From assembly GCF_024586455.1 (NCBI RefSeq), contig NC_065923.1:50910264-50974263 (forward strand): a stretch of DNA of 64,000 nucleotides, given 5' to 3'. The notes below the pieces were generated by a model, which was given only the letters and a program-made list of their open reading frames with translations, did not search any database and was not told where the DNA came from. Numbering within the stretch: the first letter of the stretch is position 1; each line of letters begins with the position of its first letter. The position numbers and the translations under genes are program-made. Shown one piece after another: positions 35,201-45,500 of this stretch. Origin of the DNA: Bactrocera neohumeralis. Taxonomy: Eukaryota > Arthropoda > Insecta > Diptera > Tephritidae.

Positions 35201-35201
35201 A
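26121..35201 (+). CDS. ODR4: ODR4 homologue (GPCR-trafficking ER membrane protein), 5 exons
   Basis: ODR4 proteins are ER/vesicle tail-anchored proteins needed in nematodes to deliver odorant receptors to cilia; the fly homologue is little studied. Exons 26121-26213, 31389-31581, 32661-32745, 32800-32922 and 34331-35201 join in frame to 454 codons plus stop, a length very close to the human protein as I know it. Landmarks match the family: an early VVHLAKN strand, a conserved QWTAASKMCPG block, FCASVDEENP and ICQAYTND in the middle, a late LEGLPDDEIF acidic stretch, and a C-terminal hydrophobic helix (ILGITISLLVLLCSIWL) ending HYFFP. The start ATG has A at -3 and G at +4. Introns 1 and 4 are stuffed with retroelement pieces; intron 3 is only 54 bp. 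No frame breaks were seen. Confidence 0.85.
26440..26792 (+). mobile_element. RTE-type retroelement, 5' end fragment
   Basis: The plus strand carries the family 5' region (LGLGPATxKTPPLKRNG, then a decayed CTWNVR endonuclease start, and AAQLVDVLVKIKADIT). It stops abruptly at 26792 where an antisense piece of the same family begins. It lies in ODR4 intron 1. Confidence 0.72.
26793..27495 (-). mobile_element. RTE-type retroelement, antisense fragment with internal deletion
   Basis: Minus-strand content from right to left is the endonuclease piece MVICSTRFLHRKIHQATWL and DRKTTNQIDHFVIDA, then after a deletion near 27300 the region before RT and the AGLPAEL-type RT start near 26880. It abuts the sense piece at 26792/26793. 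Confidence 0.72.
27805..28700. repeat. Possible relative of the TTAA MITEs, one end only
   Basis: A left-like end TTAAGGGGTTACAATTATT occurs at 27805, and the shared internal motif GTTTCGAGAAAAACGCGTTT occurs in reverse at 28638. No matching right terminus was found. Otherwise the stretch is A+T-rich and non-coding within ODR4 intron 1. Confidence 0.35.
28830..30230 (+). mobile_element. Jockey-type retrotransposon RT, nearly continuous
   Basis: Frames give GHDNITPKMIIELPN, SYRPISLLPCISKIFEKVL, QFGFRATVEQVNRI, AIFLDVAQAF, SAGVPHGSVLGPILYIIYTA and the catalytic SSFADDTALVS (FADD at 29588-29599), then VTYLGIHLDRRLTW and an end at PLANALAN. A deletion after AIFLDVAQAF and two frameshifts break it; the stretch 29378-30214 is open for 278 codons. 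No endonuclease is attached, so it is 5'-truncated. It lies in sense in ODR4 intron 1, and its 3' end TTCTGCCGCTACAATAACAA follows. Confidence 0.85.
30200..30380 (+). repeat. Jockey-family 3' end tags, two in tandem
   Basis: AATTCTGCCGCTACAATAAC at 30235 and AATTCTGCCGATACAACAAT at 30352 are two copies of the same 3' end about 117 bases apart. The antisense form is at 44470-44545. Confidence 0.55.
30380..30640. repeat. Dispersed repeat, copy 1 (ODR4 intron 1)
   Basis: Blocks GAGCGGTGTCAACAGCGATC, then GTGGTGAAGG-like and GAATTCTGTGAAG recur in order at 31850-32130. I do not recognise the family. Confidence 0.45.
31389..31581 (+). CDS. ODR4: ODR4 exon 2
   Basis: The acceptor TTTATAG opens onto NVKSESFLVVHLAKN and the exon ends in CPGSFNVQ plus one base before GTACGT. 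The WTAASKMCPG block is the conserved core of the ODR4 family N-terminal domain. Confidence 0.85.
31850..32130. repeat. Dispersed repeat, copy 2 (ODR4 intron 2)
   Basis: GAGCGGTGCCAGCTGCGATC, GTGTGGTGAAGATG and AAATTCTGTGAAG match copy 1 in order with moderate divergence. No coding frame was seen. Confidence 0.45.
32661..32745 (+). CDS. ODR4: ODR4 exon 3
   Basis: The acceptor TTTTAAAG is followed by GVFVTSEKQNF and then NIAAKKMLHELH. I place the donor at GTATGA (32746), which leaves phase 2 and gives a 54 bp intron to the acceptor ATTACAG. The later acceptor TTTCAG at 32812 would not restore the frame from this donor. The donor is non-consensus, so this boundary is the least certain in the gene. 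Confidence 0.68.
32800..32922 (+). CDS. ODR4: ODR4 exon 4
   Basis: This exon reads ILFQGNVFCASVDEENPAL and then KKAICQAYTNDM before a GTAAGT donor. It matches the ODR4 region where human reads HICASTKK and FCRTYD. Confidence 0.8.
32965..33310 (+). repeat. DINE-like repeat, 5' part
   Basis: It begins ACACTCGCAACATGTTCCTG and continues TTTGTTCACCCAACGGTTG, as at 56012-56070, but with the middle deleted. It lies in ODR4 intron 4. Confidence 0.5.
33590..34196 (-). mobile_element. Non-LTR fragment: RNase H C-terminus and zinc-knuckle-like tail
   Basis: The minus strand is open for 132 codons: NKVHLIWMRGQKGIAEDELA (RNase H end), EPLIAVGNYTIKEPTNFPRD, then FCANCRFCDREPETPEHLLK. It belongs to the same family as 1-380, 20190-20456 and 61740-62940. 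It is antisense in ODR4 intron 4. Confidence 0.75.
34331..35201 (+). CDS. ODR4: ODR4 exon 5 with stop
   Basis: The acceptor TTTTGCAG opens onto GGSFASMNCQF and the exon runs 290 codons to TAA. It carries the second half of the ODR4 domain, an acidic linker and the C-terminal tail-anchor helix. No stop or frameshift interrupts it. Confidence 0.9.
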
Positions 35202-35364
35202 TTAGACTTCTACCTGTTGATAATTTTCTAAATAACAAAAGTTTTATATATAAAGCGCATTGTTTGTTTGTTTAATATTCAGTTTTATTTATTTAAAAAA
35301 CTTGTACATTATATCATATCTAAACAAAAGAACGTTTGTAATTTAATCAATTTGAAAAATGGTT

Positions 35365-35370
35365 AATAAA
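35365..35370 (+). promoter_or_regulatory. Candidate poly(A) signal for ODR4
   Basis: AATAAA lies 164 bases after the ODR4 stop codon, the first such hexamer downstream. Confidence 0.5.
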
Positions 35371-35819
35371 AAAAACATATTTTCTCGTATATCTATTGTC
35401 TAATACCTTCTTTGTTATACATATGTAAGTATATCAATTTCAATAAGTTTAGTGTTTATGAGTTGCCTTATCAGCAAACAATTCACATTTTAGAAAACTC
35501 TTCCTTTGAAGAGCTTAAAAGCACTCAAACTCAAACATGTTTGTAAGAGATTTGAGTGGTAACTCGATCCGATGTGAAGAGAAAAAGACAAATTGAAATT
35601 TGAATTTTATTTTCTGTTTTTGTAAATATGCAAATATATGTATGTTATATAATAGAAATATTTTAGAAAATTCGGTAATAAAAAACCAGTACAGAAGAAT
35701 GCAGAAAATGTCGGAATCAAGTTGTCGGGCTTGTGTCACATGTGTGAACGCAATGAGCGATACTAAAAGAGGACTTACATACAACTTTCCTCGCTAGGTG
35801 TGACAGTTCATACTGAAAC

Positions 35820-36140
35820 AACGAAGCGAGGAAAACAAGCTTCTGTATGAGATATACGACGACATTGACATAGTTCAGCGAATTAAAAAACAGCGACTTT
35901 TCTAGCTAGGTCTTCTTGTACGAATGAACGAAAACACTCCAGCTCTGAAAGTATTCGACGCAGTACCCGCCGGGGGAAGCAGAGGAAGACCTTCACTCCG
36001 TTGGAAGGACCAGGTGGAGAAGGACCTGGCTTTTGGAATATCCACTTGGCGCCACGTACGGAAAAGAAGAAACGACAGGCGCGCTGTTGTTAACTCGGCT
36101 ATAATCGCCTAAGCGGTGTCTACGCCTATAAAAAAGAACA
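35820..36140 (+). mobile_element. RTE-type retroelement, 3' end fragment
   Basis: The plus strand reads MNENTPALKVFDAVPAGGSR, RPSLRWKDQVEKDLAFG and the 3' end CGGTGTCTACGCC, with one stop upstream in the RWLGH block. It lies 0.6 kb past the ODR4 stop. Confidence 0.8.
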
Positions 36141-36179
36141 ATGCACATATGTACATATTAAATGGCAATGTACAAAATT

Positions 36180-37760
36180 TTATTCGAAATGAGCACCTTT
36201 TGTATTGCTCGCGCTTAAACACTCCAAACCTCTTACGGTTAACGCTGGGCTAAAAAAAAATATCGCAGCCGCACAAATTCTAGTTGTTGGCAAACGTTTG
36301 CTGAGCTCACTGGAGGTCCATAGATCCAGAGCTAGAACACAATAGGTTATTGAAAAACCAACTAGTTTCCAATCTGAGATTGGGATAAAGGTGTCCTTCC
36401 TAGTAGATTCATCAGCTTTACAGTTTTCGACGATTCCGCTGTGACCGGGCACCTTCATCTTCAATCCATCAGTGAAAAACTACATTGCACCTCTTTTCCA
36501 GGGGCTTCGACCCGCTCACAAATCCCTCGCAGGTGTGTGAGCAGAGAAGGAACCGCCAGATGAAAGTTCCGCAATGCAGTTATTCAGATTGTAATGAATG
36601 AATCGAAGTAGTATAGAATTTCCGGCACCTCATATACCCAACATCCCTAAGTCTGATATCAGCATTCGCCGAAAGCACCTACAAGCTATATCTTCAGATC
36701 CCATAGCATTGACTGCCATTGTTGATGTTCTTAGTGCACTAAGATGTCGATAAAAGTCGTTCTTTGAGCACGCTCAAACTGTTTAGCTGGTGCGGTTTTT
36801 CCGATCTCTCTCCACCGGACACTGACCCCATAAAACATTATCCGCCTAGCTACGGTCTTATAGAACTAGAACACCACATTTGTTTTTCCCATCTTTTTTT
36901 CAATTGCTTGATAGCCATATCTAATCCATTTCTATCTGCCCATTTTACCACATTTAGATATTCTTGGGAGATATCGTAAATGGTGTTTAGGAACTTTCCT
37001 TTTACTAGATGACCGCCTCTTTCTCAAGTTTCTCAAAAGGTAGTTCACCACTAGTATCCATTATTCCCACACTTCCATGATCATTCCATCGGAAAGGAGG
37101 CTATTCTGATATGTTGGGGATTAACTTCGACCTAAAAGTTATCAAGAGCTCTAATAATCGCCACAGACCGTACATTTTTAAAGGCTAAACGGGTTGGTCT
37201 TCTCGACCCCAGCCGCGAGCTTTTAAATGTGGTCCCCGAACCTACCATTAAACTAGCATAGGTTCCTCAATCTTACCTACGCTCCTGCCGGCAGAGTTCT
37301 GCTGACTACCTTACCATCCCTACCGCGCAGTAACTGCGCTTTCAAATGTAATTATTTTCGCTGGCTTTCGTGAAGGGCGATTCCGTTAGCCCAGACAGTG
37401 GCCCATGCTGTCCGATTTCAGTGTCGGTTCTGATCTGTTTCCATTTATATCCGAACGTACTCCGAGGCCTGTCAGGGTTTCAATAGGACGGAGGCAGTCT
37501 CGACTTTAATATGTCAATCATATTTGTAAGATGTCACTTGCACATACCCAGGTGACGGAATACTTTGACCACTAACCCAGTGTTCAACCAAGTCTAACAA
37601 AGCTTCAGCCCTGATATTATAGTCCGACTCAAATCCGAGGCCAAGAAGACTGTTAGGATTTCTCACAGACCATGAAGGCCGCAGTTCATTTAGCGAGACC
37701 CACGGAGGTGAGCTTACCTTGCATCTTCAACCTAAGATAACCCATCACAATTCAAACATA
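36180..37760 (-). mobile_element. Degenerate non-LTR fragment with RNase H end
   Basis: The minus strand at 36464-36180 reads VPGHSGIVENCKADESTRKD and FIPISDWKLVG, the RNase H tail of an I/LOA-type element. Farther right the minus strand has broken RT-like frames (EALLDLVEHWV near 37600) and higher G+C. Boundaries are approximate. Confidence 0.5.
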
Positions 37761-37805
37761 GAAAAGAAATATCTGTAGATAACAATACCAATTTATGTAA
37801 ATATG

Positions 37806-38150
37806 CAGTGGCGTAGCTACAACTTCGGGCGCCCGGAGCCAGGGATGTTCTGCCGCCCCCCTTTATCTACCTACCTAAATATCTTCAATATTAAGTATAT
37901 AAAATTTAGGAAGGCCACGCAAATTCTGAAGTTCCAAAATTCTCCCAATACGGTTTTTGAGGAAATTGATAGTAAATTTACAAGACATCTTATTAAAAGC
38001 CATAAAAAACCCATTTTCGCCCTATATCTTGTACACTTTTGGCACAATTTTCAGGAATTTTTGCCCGAATTGGAGTTTTAAAAAACAGCGAAGATCGTTT
38101 TTCCGTCCCCAAGACGTTGCGCCCGGGGCGACACACATGCACATTTTATA
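37806..38150 (+). mobile_element. Possible hAT-type terminus, one end only
   Basis: CAGTGGCGTAGCTACAACTT resembles common hAT-type ends, and a GCGCCCGG-rich block follows here and at 38115. No inverted partner end was found, so this is weak. Confidence 0.25.
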
Positions 38151-38156
38151 CCACCG

Positions 38157-39000
38157 AGCCAGTGAGACAAAGAAGTGCCTGTAGTGTCGAGAATATTGCT
38201 GCCGTTATCGCATCAATTGAGGAAGACCCAAATCAGTCTCTCACATGTCGTTCTCAAGCGTTGGGCATCTCTGTGATGTCGTTGTGGCGAATTTTGCGAA
38301 AAGATCTTGGCCTACATCCTTACAAGATCAAATTGATGCAAGAACTGAAGCCTCTTGACTTCGGCTGAGCAACAACTAGAAAATGAACCGGATTTTCATC
38401 GAAAAATCATCTTCAGCGATGAGACTTTTCTGGCTGAATGGCTTTGCCAATAAGCAAAATATAAGTTGTTGGTCAGGCAGCAATCCATACGTACTCCATG
38501 AGTCTCCATTGCATCTCGAAAAAAATTACGGTTTGGTGCGGCTTATGGCCCGGCGGCGCCATTGGCCGTACTTCTTCCGTGATGATCAAGACGGGCATGT
38601 TACTGTAAGTGAGAATCGCTTCCGCTCAATGATAACATAACACTTTTGGGCCGAATTGATGATATGAACTTGGACAATATGTGGTTAAAACAGGACGGCG
38701 CCATAAGCCACATAGCGAATGTCACAATCGATTTATTGAAAACCAAGGTCTATGCCAACAAGCCAGCGACGATTGATAAAGTTCGTAAGAATATAGAACG
38801 TGATTCGGCAGATTTATGCTTGAAAACTGTCGAAAATTGGGTTCAGCGTCTGGACTTCTACAAGCGTGCCCGTGGTGGTCATGCAAAAAAGAAATCGAGT
38901 TTCATACATAATGGCATCGAATGTACTTTCATAGGAATAAAGAAACAATATAGGACACATCGATTTAGCCGCTTTTGCTCGCGATTTAAATACAATTAAT
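38157..39000 (+). pseudogene. Tc1/mariner-superfamily transposase, dead copy
   Basis: In order: a helix-turn-helix part (ALGISVMSLWRILRKDLGLH), the first catalytic Asp region (FSDETFFWLNGF), a WCGLWPGGVIGPYFF-type block in shifted frame, the second Asp (MWLKQDGAISHIA), and a C-terminal YANKPATIDKVRKNIERD. Between LLKT and KVYANKP (about 38740-38755) the segment that should carry the PRSCDLTPLD third acidic residue is missing. Stops and shifts also occur at about 38368 and 38640. No terminal repeats were identified. Confidence 0.78.
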
Positions 39001-39019
39001 TGCTTAGAAATCACTGTTT

Positions 39020-39435
39020 CAATAAAATGATAATATTCCCAACCTTATGATTCTTCTTTGATATTTACTCTTTCGCTATCGTCGCTGACCGCATTGTGGA
39101 GGTTAAAAGACGACATAGTGATTTTGCAATGCTGGTTAGAATTTCAGGCAAGCCTTCGAAAAATACTTTTACAATGAATGCTAGCAAAATTGAGGCTACT
39201 AAATTAAGTTAACTACTTATCAAGCATCGGAGCTTTGTAAAAAATGTGCTATACATGTGCAAAAGCGTAACTTATTACAATATCGATCTGCCTAATGTGA
39301 TCATTTTTCAATCCAACATCGTATACTGTTAATGAAATTTGGAGCCATTTTTTTATGAGGTAGGCATATCTTTGACTTTGCGCAACAAATTAGTTTTTTT
39401 GTTAAAATCGCGAAGAAATAACTTTGCCACAGTTT
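39020..39435. other. Region between dead transposase and nudC 3' end, nothing recognised
   Basis: A+T-rich; it probably includes the 3' remains of the transposon and the nudC downstream region. Confidence 0.4.
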
Positions 39436-39441
39436 TTTATT
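39436..39441 (-). promoter_or_regulatory. Candidate poly(A) signal for nudC
   Basis: AATAAA on the minus strand lies about 62 bases after the nudC stop codon, a normal spacing for a fly gene. Confidence 0.5.
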
Positions 39442-39502
39442 CAAAAGTATAGGCATGGAGATATGTACAAAACTAATACAAAAAAACTCTTAAAAATTAG
39501 CA

Positions 39503-39554
39503 TCAGTTAAATTTGCAATTCGAGAAATCCATTTCAGGATGCTGCATTTTAAAC
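39503..39554 (-). CDS. nudC: nudC exon 6 with stop
   Basis: The acceptor TTATTTTTAG is followed by FKMQHPEMDFSNCKFN and TGA. It is the short conserved C-terminus of NudC (human ends HPEMDFSKAKFN) and is too small to appear as a long open frame. Confidence 0.88.
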
Positions 39555-42500
39555 CTAAAAATAAATAAATTTAAATTAGTTAAAGAAAACGATTATTTCC
39601 TGTAATATTTACTTCTCCATTATTTCCATTTTTCTTTTGTCTTCGCTGGTTGGCAATCCCATTTCTTTTTGACGTTGATCGTACATCATTTTCTCAACCA
39701 AACTTCGTGTTTCGCCATCCAAATCAGAAAGCTTTGAAGGTTCTGGATTAATTTTACGTGTTGATATAGGTTGATCTGTGGCAACTAAACGGTCCCACCA
39801 ATTCATTTTATTAATCTAAAAAGATGAAAAGTTTATGATTTTCACACTGAAGATTATTGGTATCATAGGATGTGATTACGACGATTTCTCTAAATAATTG
39901 ACTAACTCGTAAATATTTGCAGATATTAAATATTCGATTGTAATTCGGCATTTCTTTTCATTTTGAAATTTCTTCCAAGTAAAAATTTACAATGCATTAA
40001 AATGTTATCAACTGTTTTTAGGTTTTTAATATGAAAACATATCAGCAAATATGCATAAAATAACAGAGATATTTGAGACAATGCCGAGAAATGCTAAGAG
40101 TTTGGTAATAAAAAATATTTTGTTGTACCGCGGAAATGAAGCGTACAAGATTTTGAGAAAATGAAAGGAAGGAAAATAGCAGAAAGTATTTCGACTCGCG
40201 GGCACGATTATGATTCTTGCGGCGCCGCGATTTGATGGTACCGATGGATAGAAGAGGTCCTCAGGATTAAAAAATATATACACATATACCGTCCTCAGAC
40301 GCATAGTTTTTCACATCAAAGTTCCACAATTTTACATGCAATTCACTCTTATTTTGTTTTGTTTTTCTTTACATGTCATGACAAATACCGCCGCAAGAAT
40401 CGTAATATTGCCGACTCGCGTTAAACGTGTGAATCGAATGGGCAACACCATAAGCGAATTGCTAACAAAGAGCACGACTCATTTGTTCTAGCAAAATGTA
40501 AACATAATTATTCCAAGCAAGTTTATTGGTCCTAATATTAATGTGTGTGTGCATTTGTACCTTTTCTAGCGTAATGAGAACAGTGTTGCTATCCTGCAGC
40601 ACCCAAACCGAATCGTCTTGTTTCACTTCTGCACAAAGTTTGCCGTTAATTACAGGTTCCTGGTTTTTCAAACCAACTTTGATCGAGGTCTTTCCTATTG
40701 TAACATCAATATCTCTAGCTCTCAAATTTGACGAAGTCTTCAGAGGAATTTTAACCTGTAACATAAAAATCGCATTTTATTCACATTAGTATTTTATAAT
40801 GAAAAGAAGTAATGATCAAGTTTCTCCCAGACAGATTTTTTATTATGTATTACAACCGGCTACTGAGTACAGTTTTTAGTTGTACATATACAGTCATGGT
40901 CACGCAAATAGCACACTTAGTCATAAGAAGCAATAAACGCTAATATAATTGACAAAGATCTTTAAAAGAGTAAAAAGGGCTAAAAATATAATTACTTGTT
41001 TATTAATTTATCCATTCACGATTCACGAATTATTAGTATTAATTGAAAAACTTCAACTCGTTCTAAAATGCCTTGGTCACACAAATAGCACAACTATGGG
41101 CATTTAAATATAATTAATATGGGGTTGAATACAATTAATTTAACTACGAATACACAGCCTTAAAATAGCATCTAAGGTAGGCCCCGAATCGTGGGCAAAT
41201 TGTGATGTCCAGAAATAAAATGAATTCCAACGAATCGCTTTACAACACATTTCTTTATTATATTATCTTTTCCAATAATCATATCGACTTCGACATCTCA
41301 ATTAGTGCAAATATCTCAAATGATGCCTTATCTTTAAGCTTTTTTTAAATAATCATAATGATGCGGTTATGGTACCTGACTGCAGATTTAATAATAACGG
41401 TGGTGGGCCACCTTTAGGTTTTTTTTTTATAATAAAAGTCTTTTGTGGTACGAGACTCCCAATCTACCAATATCTTCTGTTGTCAAGAATTTCTTAATTT
41501 TCACTGCACGCTTGCACGAACAGAGAGACATGCTGAAACCAATCAAATTGTTTTTAAATTTTTTTTTCTGAAAATTTAGCATGTGCTAGTTATCAAATTA
41601 TTATACCCTGAACAGGGTATATTAAGTTTGTCACGAGGTTTGTAACACCCAGAAGGAATCGTCGGAGACCCTATAAAGTATATATATAAATGATCAGTAT
41701 GTCGAGCTGAGTCGATTTAGCCATGTCCATCTGTCTGTCTGTCCGTCTGCATGTCCGTCTGTCTGTCTGTCTGTATATATACGAACTAGTCCCTCAGTTT
41801 TTAAGATATCGTTTTGAAATTTTGCAAACGTCATTTTCTCTTCAAGAAGCTGCTCATTTGTCGGAACGGCCGATATCGGACCATTATAACATATAGCTGC
41901 CATACAAACTGAACGATCGGAATCAAATGCTTGTATGGGAAACTTTCACATTTGACAAGATATATTCACGAAATTTTGTATACGTTATTTTCAAAGACAA
42001 CAATGTAATCTCCGAAGAAATTGATCAGATCGGTTGACTATAGCATATAGCTGCCATACAAACTGAACGATCGGAATCAAATGCTTGTATGGAAAACTTT
42101 CACATTTGACAAGATATATTCACGAAATTTGGTATATATTATTTTCTAAAGCAACAATGTAATCTCCGAAGAAATTGATCAGATCGGTTGACTGTAGCAT
42201 ATAGCTGCCATACAAACTGAACACATAGTTACTAACAGAAATGCACCTGTGAAGGGTATTTAGCTTCGGTGCAATCGAAGTTAACGTTTTTTCTTGTTTT
42301 TATTTAGCAATGATGTACAGCGTATATATTAATAACCTTTGAATTTGTTTAACAGCACTAGTAACCTTGTCTACCGATTTGAAATGAAAACATACCTCGA
42401 CTTCTTGCAGAGTTTGCGTCCATGAATAGTTATCCAAAGTGCAGCCATTTCCCAAATTTGGTTTGAGTTTACCAATTTCGTCTTTCTCAGAGTCATCTTC

Positions 42501-45500
42501 TACATCATTTATTGGTTTTGAAACCTCTTCTTTAGGAACGATTTCCTCAATTCTAAAATAGATATAAAATGAAAATGCTGTGGTGAATAACAATAGATGT
42601 TGTGCAACATTTGTGCACATTTTAGTTGTTAAATCGCGGCATGGAGTCATGTGACGAAAAAATGATTAAAAGAGCATGACGGGCGAATAAAAGGTGACAT
42701 CTGACCAACAAATCGGAGCAACTAAAATTGCTTCAGAACTTTAAGGGGCTATACCAGTGTGACACTTTCAAAAAAAAATTTTTTTTTTTTTGCTTTTTTC
42801 GATAGCTTATATATTCAAAAATATCCTGTGAAATCGGCGAGGTCGTATTTTAAATAGTTTTTGAATGGCAGCGTTCTAAATAGCGACCGCTCAGGGGTGC
42901 AAACATATATATGTAAGTGAAACTTTAAACGCGTTTTTCTCGAAACGACATTTTTCAAATTTGAAATTAACCGATCGACTTCAAATTAAAACTGGATATA
43001 GTTGAATACATTTGCTATACAATAGACTACGATCTTTTTGATTGGCTGAAAATTGTCAATTTGGCATTAAAAAAACGACAATTTTTTCGTAAAAAAAACG
43101 ATTTTTTTTTCAAAATGGCGCCATTTTCTTAATTTTTGATATTTTTCAAAGATCGTAGTCCATTGTATAGAAAATATATTTAAGTTTAATAAACATTTTG
43201 AATTTTTTTGTTTCAGCTACTCAATCGACCGGAATCATGCCAGCAGTTGAGGCACTTTTTTTTTTGGCACTTCCGCAGACAGCACATTACTCCGTTATTT
43301 TTCAATATTTTTGTAAAATTTTTTTTTTTAATATAGCTAAAAATATACTTTATTACGTCCATAGATCGTCGAAACATTCAATCTAGTACTTTCTTTTAAA
43401 AAAATTCACGAAAATCGCCTAATTTTTCATGCGTCACACTGGTATAGCCCCTTAAGGCTCTAAACTACCAGTTGTTAACCCTCAAACTAAAAGAAATTTT
43501 CTAAAATCTAAGGGATATACCGGGAGCGTTTTACGGAAGCATTTTAAATGTGCTAAATCGATTAAGTATGCGAAAAACTACGTTGATGAGCGTAAATTTA
43601 ATATATTTATGTCGGATGGGAGAAGTTTTGTATATACATAGACCAAACACATTGGAGGCAGTCAGTTGGTTTCTGCTACATAGACATTTAACTATGTATG
43701 AAACCTTGCATATGAAACCAGTACTTTAATATTTATCACTTTTTAAAAGCTAATTTAAAGCCATGTGGCTTGGTGTCGCTTAAATTTCAGGGTGGTATAA
43801 GACAATGATCCCAACCATAATTCTGAACTTATACCACGGGATTTGAATCCAATCTGTGGGATATTTAGGCAATAATATTAGAAGACATACAAACAGAAAT
43901 CAATTGAAGTGGGAGTAGTATTTAACATTTCGACTGGAGCAAAATTTCCGAAGGCGAATTACTGCTGTCATTGCCGCAGTTTTAAATTTTTCCCCCATGA
44001 AAACTTAACAAAATATTTTTCAAATGTGATGATTAACATGGGTTTTAAAAAAATAGACTTTAACTGGTGCAAGACAAAAAATCATAAAAGATGTGCCTTA
44101 TTTTACACGAATTAACCCCCTCGTTTTACGTTGTTCGTTTGTGCGTGTTTCTGGCATAGCTGAATAAAAGCGTTGAGCGGGGCTTTAACGCCGACGCGGC
44201 AAGTCTACATCAAATTGTAAAATTAAAGAATTAAAATGATAACGAATAAATTTATTAAAATTAACTACTTTTATGCATTAAACATCACGAGTCAAGAAAT
44301 TAAAAAATACAAAAATTACTTCCTAACGCGCAATCAGAATGGAATTTTTCAACTCTCAGCGTTGCCGCCGCGTTTATTTAGGTATGTGCCCCATACAATA
44401 TCTAGACATTAAAAATTTTAGACAGTAATTTCTAGCTGCCAATTTTATTTAGAGACGGCAGTAAGCGGCAATACATGTGTTGTTGTTTTTGTAGCGGCAG
44501 AATTTTGGCGAGTTGACAGTCCTTGACCGGATAAAAATCCGAGTTCGTTGCGGCTACGTAGACATGTGTATACGTTTACGCTCTTTTAACATATGTACGT
44601 AAAGTTTTACCTATTCCTGCTTATATATGTACATATACAGTGTCGAACGGAAAAAAATAAGAACACCTAACCCGGTAATATTCGGTTAGAAATTATTTTT
44701 CCCCGTGATTATTTTTTGTTAAACTTTTTTTGAGGATAAGGTGGCATATTATGCGTAAAAAAATGGTTCTCATCTCCGCAGCAAAATCGTTTTTTTCGGG
44801 GAATTTTCCGCGATCTGCCGGTATTGACGTATGGAGGATGTTTTCCAGATTAGGAGTATTTATATAAAGCTGCAAGAGGAGTAAAGTATGTAATTTATGG
44901 ATATAAATTAAGTTATTGCCCACAAATAGTTTTACAAGGTTATTTTAAATCCTGCATCGAAACTTAAGTATACCATCCCACGATTTCAGAGTATGTATTT
45001 TCAAAGCAGATTCCCCAGATTTAGAATATATATAATTATTATTTACATAATAAAACAGTTGCAACTGACAGAAAAAACTATAAGTATCTTCTATATCCAA
45101 TCATACCCATTTTAATCCTGAAATCGTGGGATGGTATACTAAAATCGACCCGAATTTGGAATATGAAACTGTTCTCACTGGAATTCAACTATTTCTGTTA
45201 TATTAAAATTTGTTTCTAATTTACTTAATGTCGTACCGATAGATTCTAAATAAACAAGTTAATAAGTTGAGTTACTTAAGACTGACTACAAAATCAACTT
45301 CGGAATTCGCAAGGCCAGGCTTAAAATCTTCAAAGGCGACAAAGCGGCTGACGAAGACGACACGGAAGAGGTCGACGACGCCAGCCAGCTGCTACAGAAT
45401 GTGGATATCGAAGAAACCCGAGATGCCCAATCACCTAAGATGCGTACAGACTAACCTGCAGCACTCGAAGTGTGCTACAGAGAATCTGACAACCCTCATA

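Noticed and set aside
37803..38368. Three overlapping plus-strand frames as a host gene
   Set aside because: Only the part after 38157 has recognisable content, and that is a transposase.
41890..42225. CRISPR-like or functional tandem array
   Set aside because: The units are part of a dispersed fly repeat, have no spacers, and this is a eukaryotic genome.
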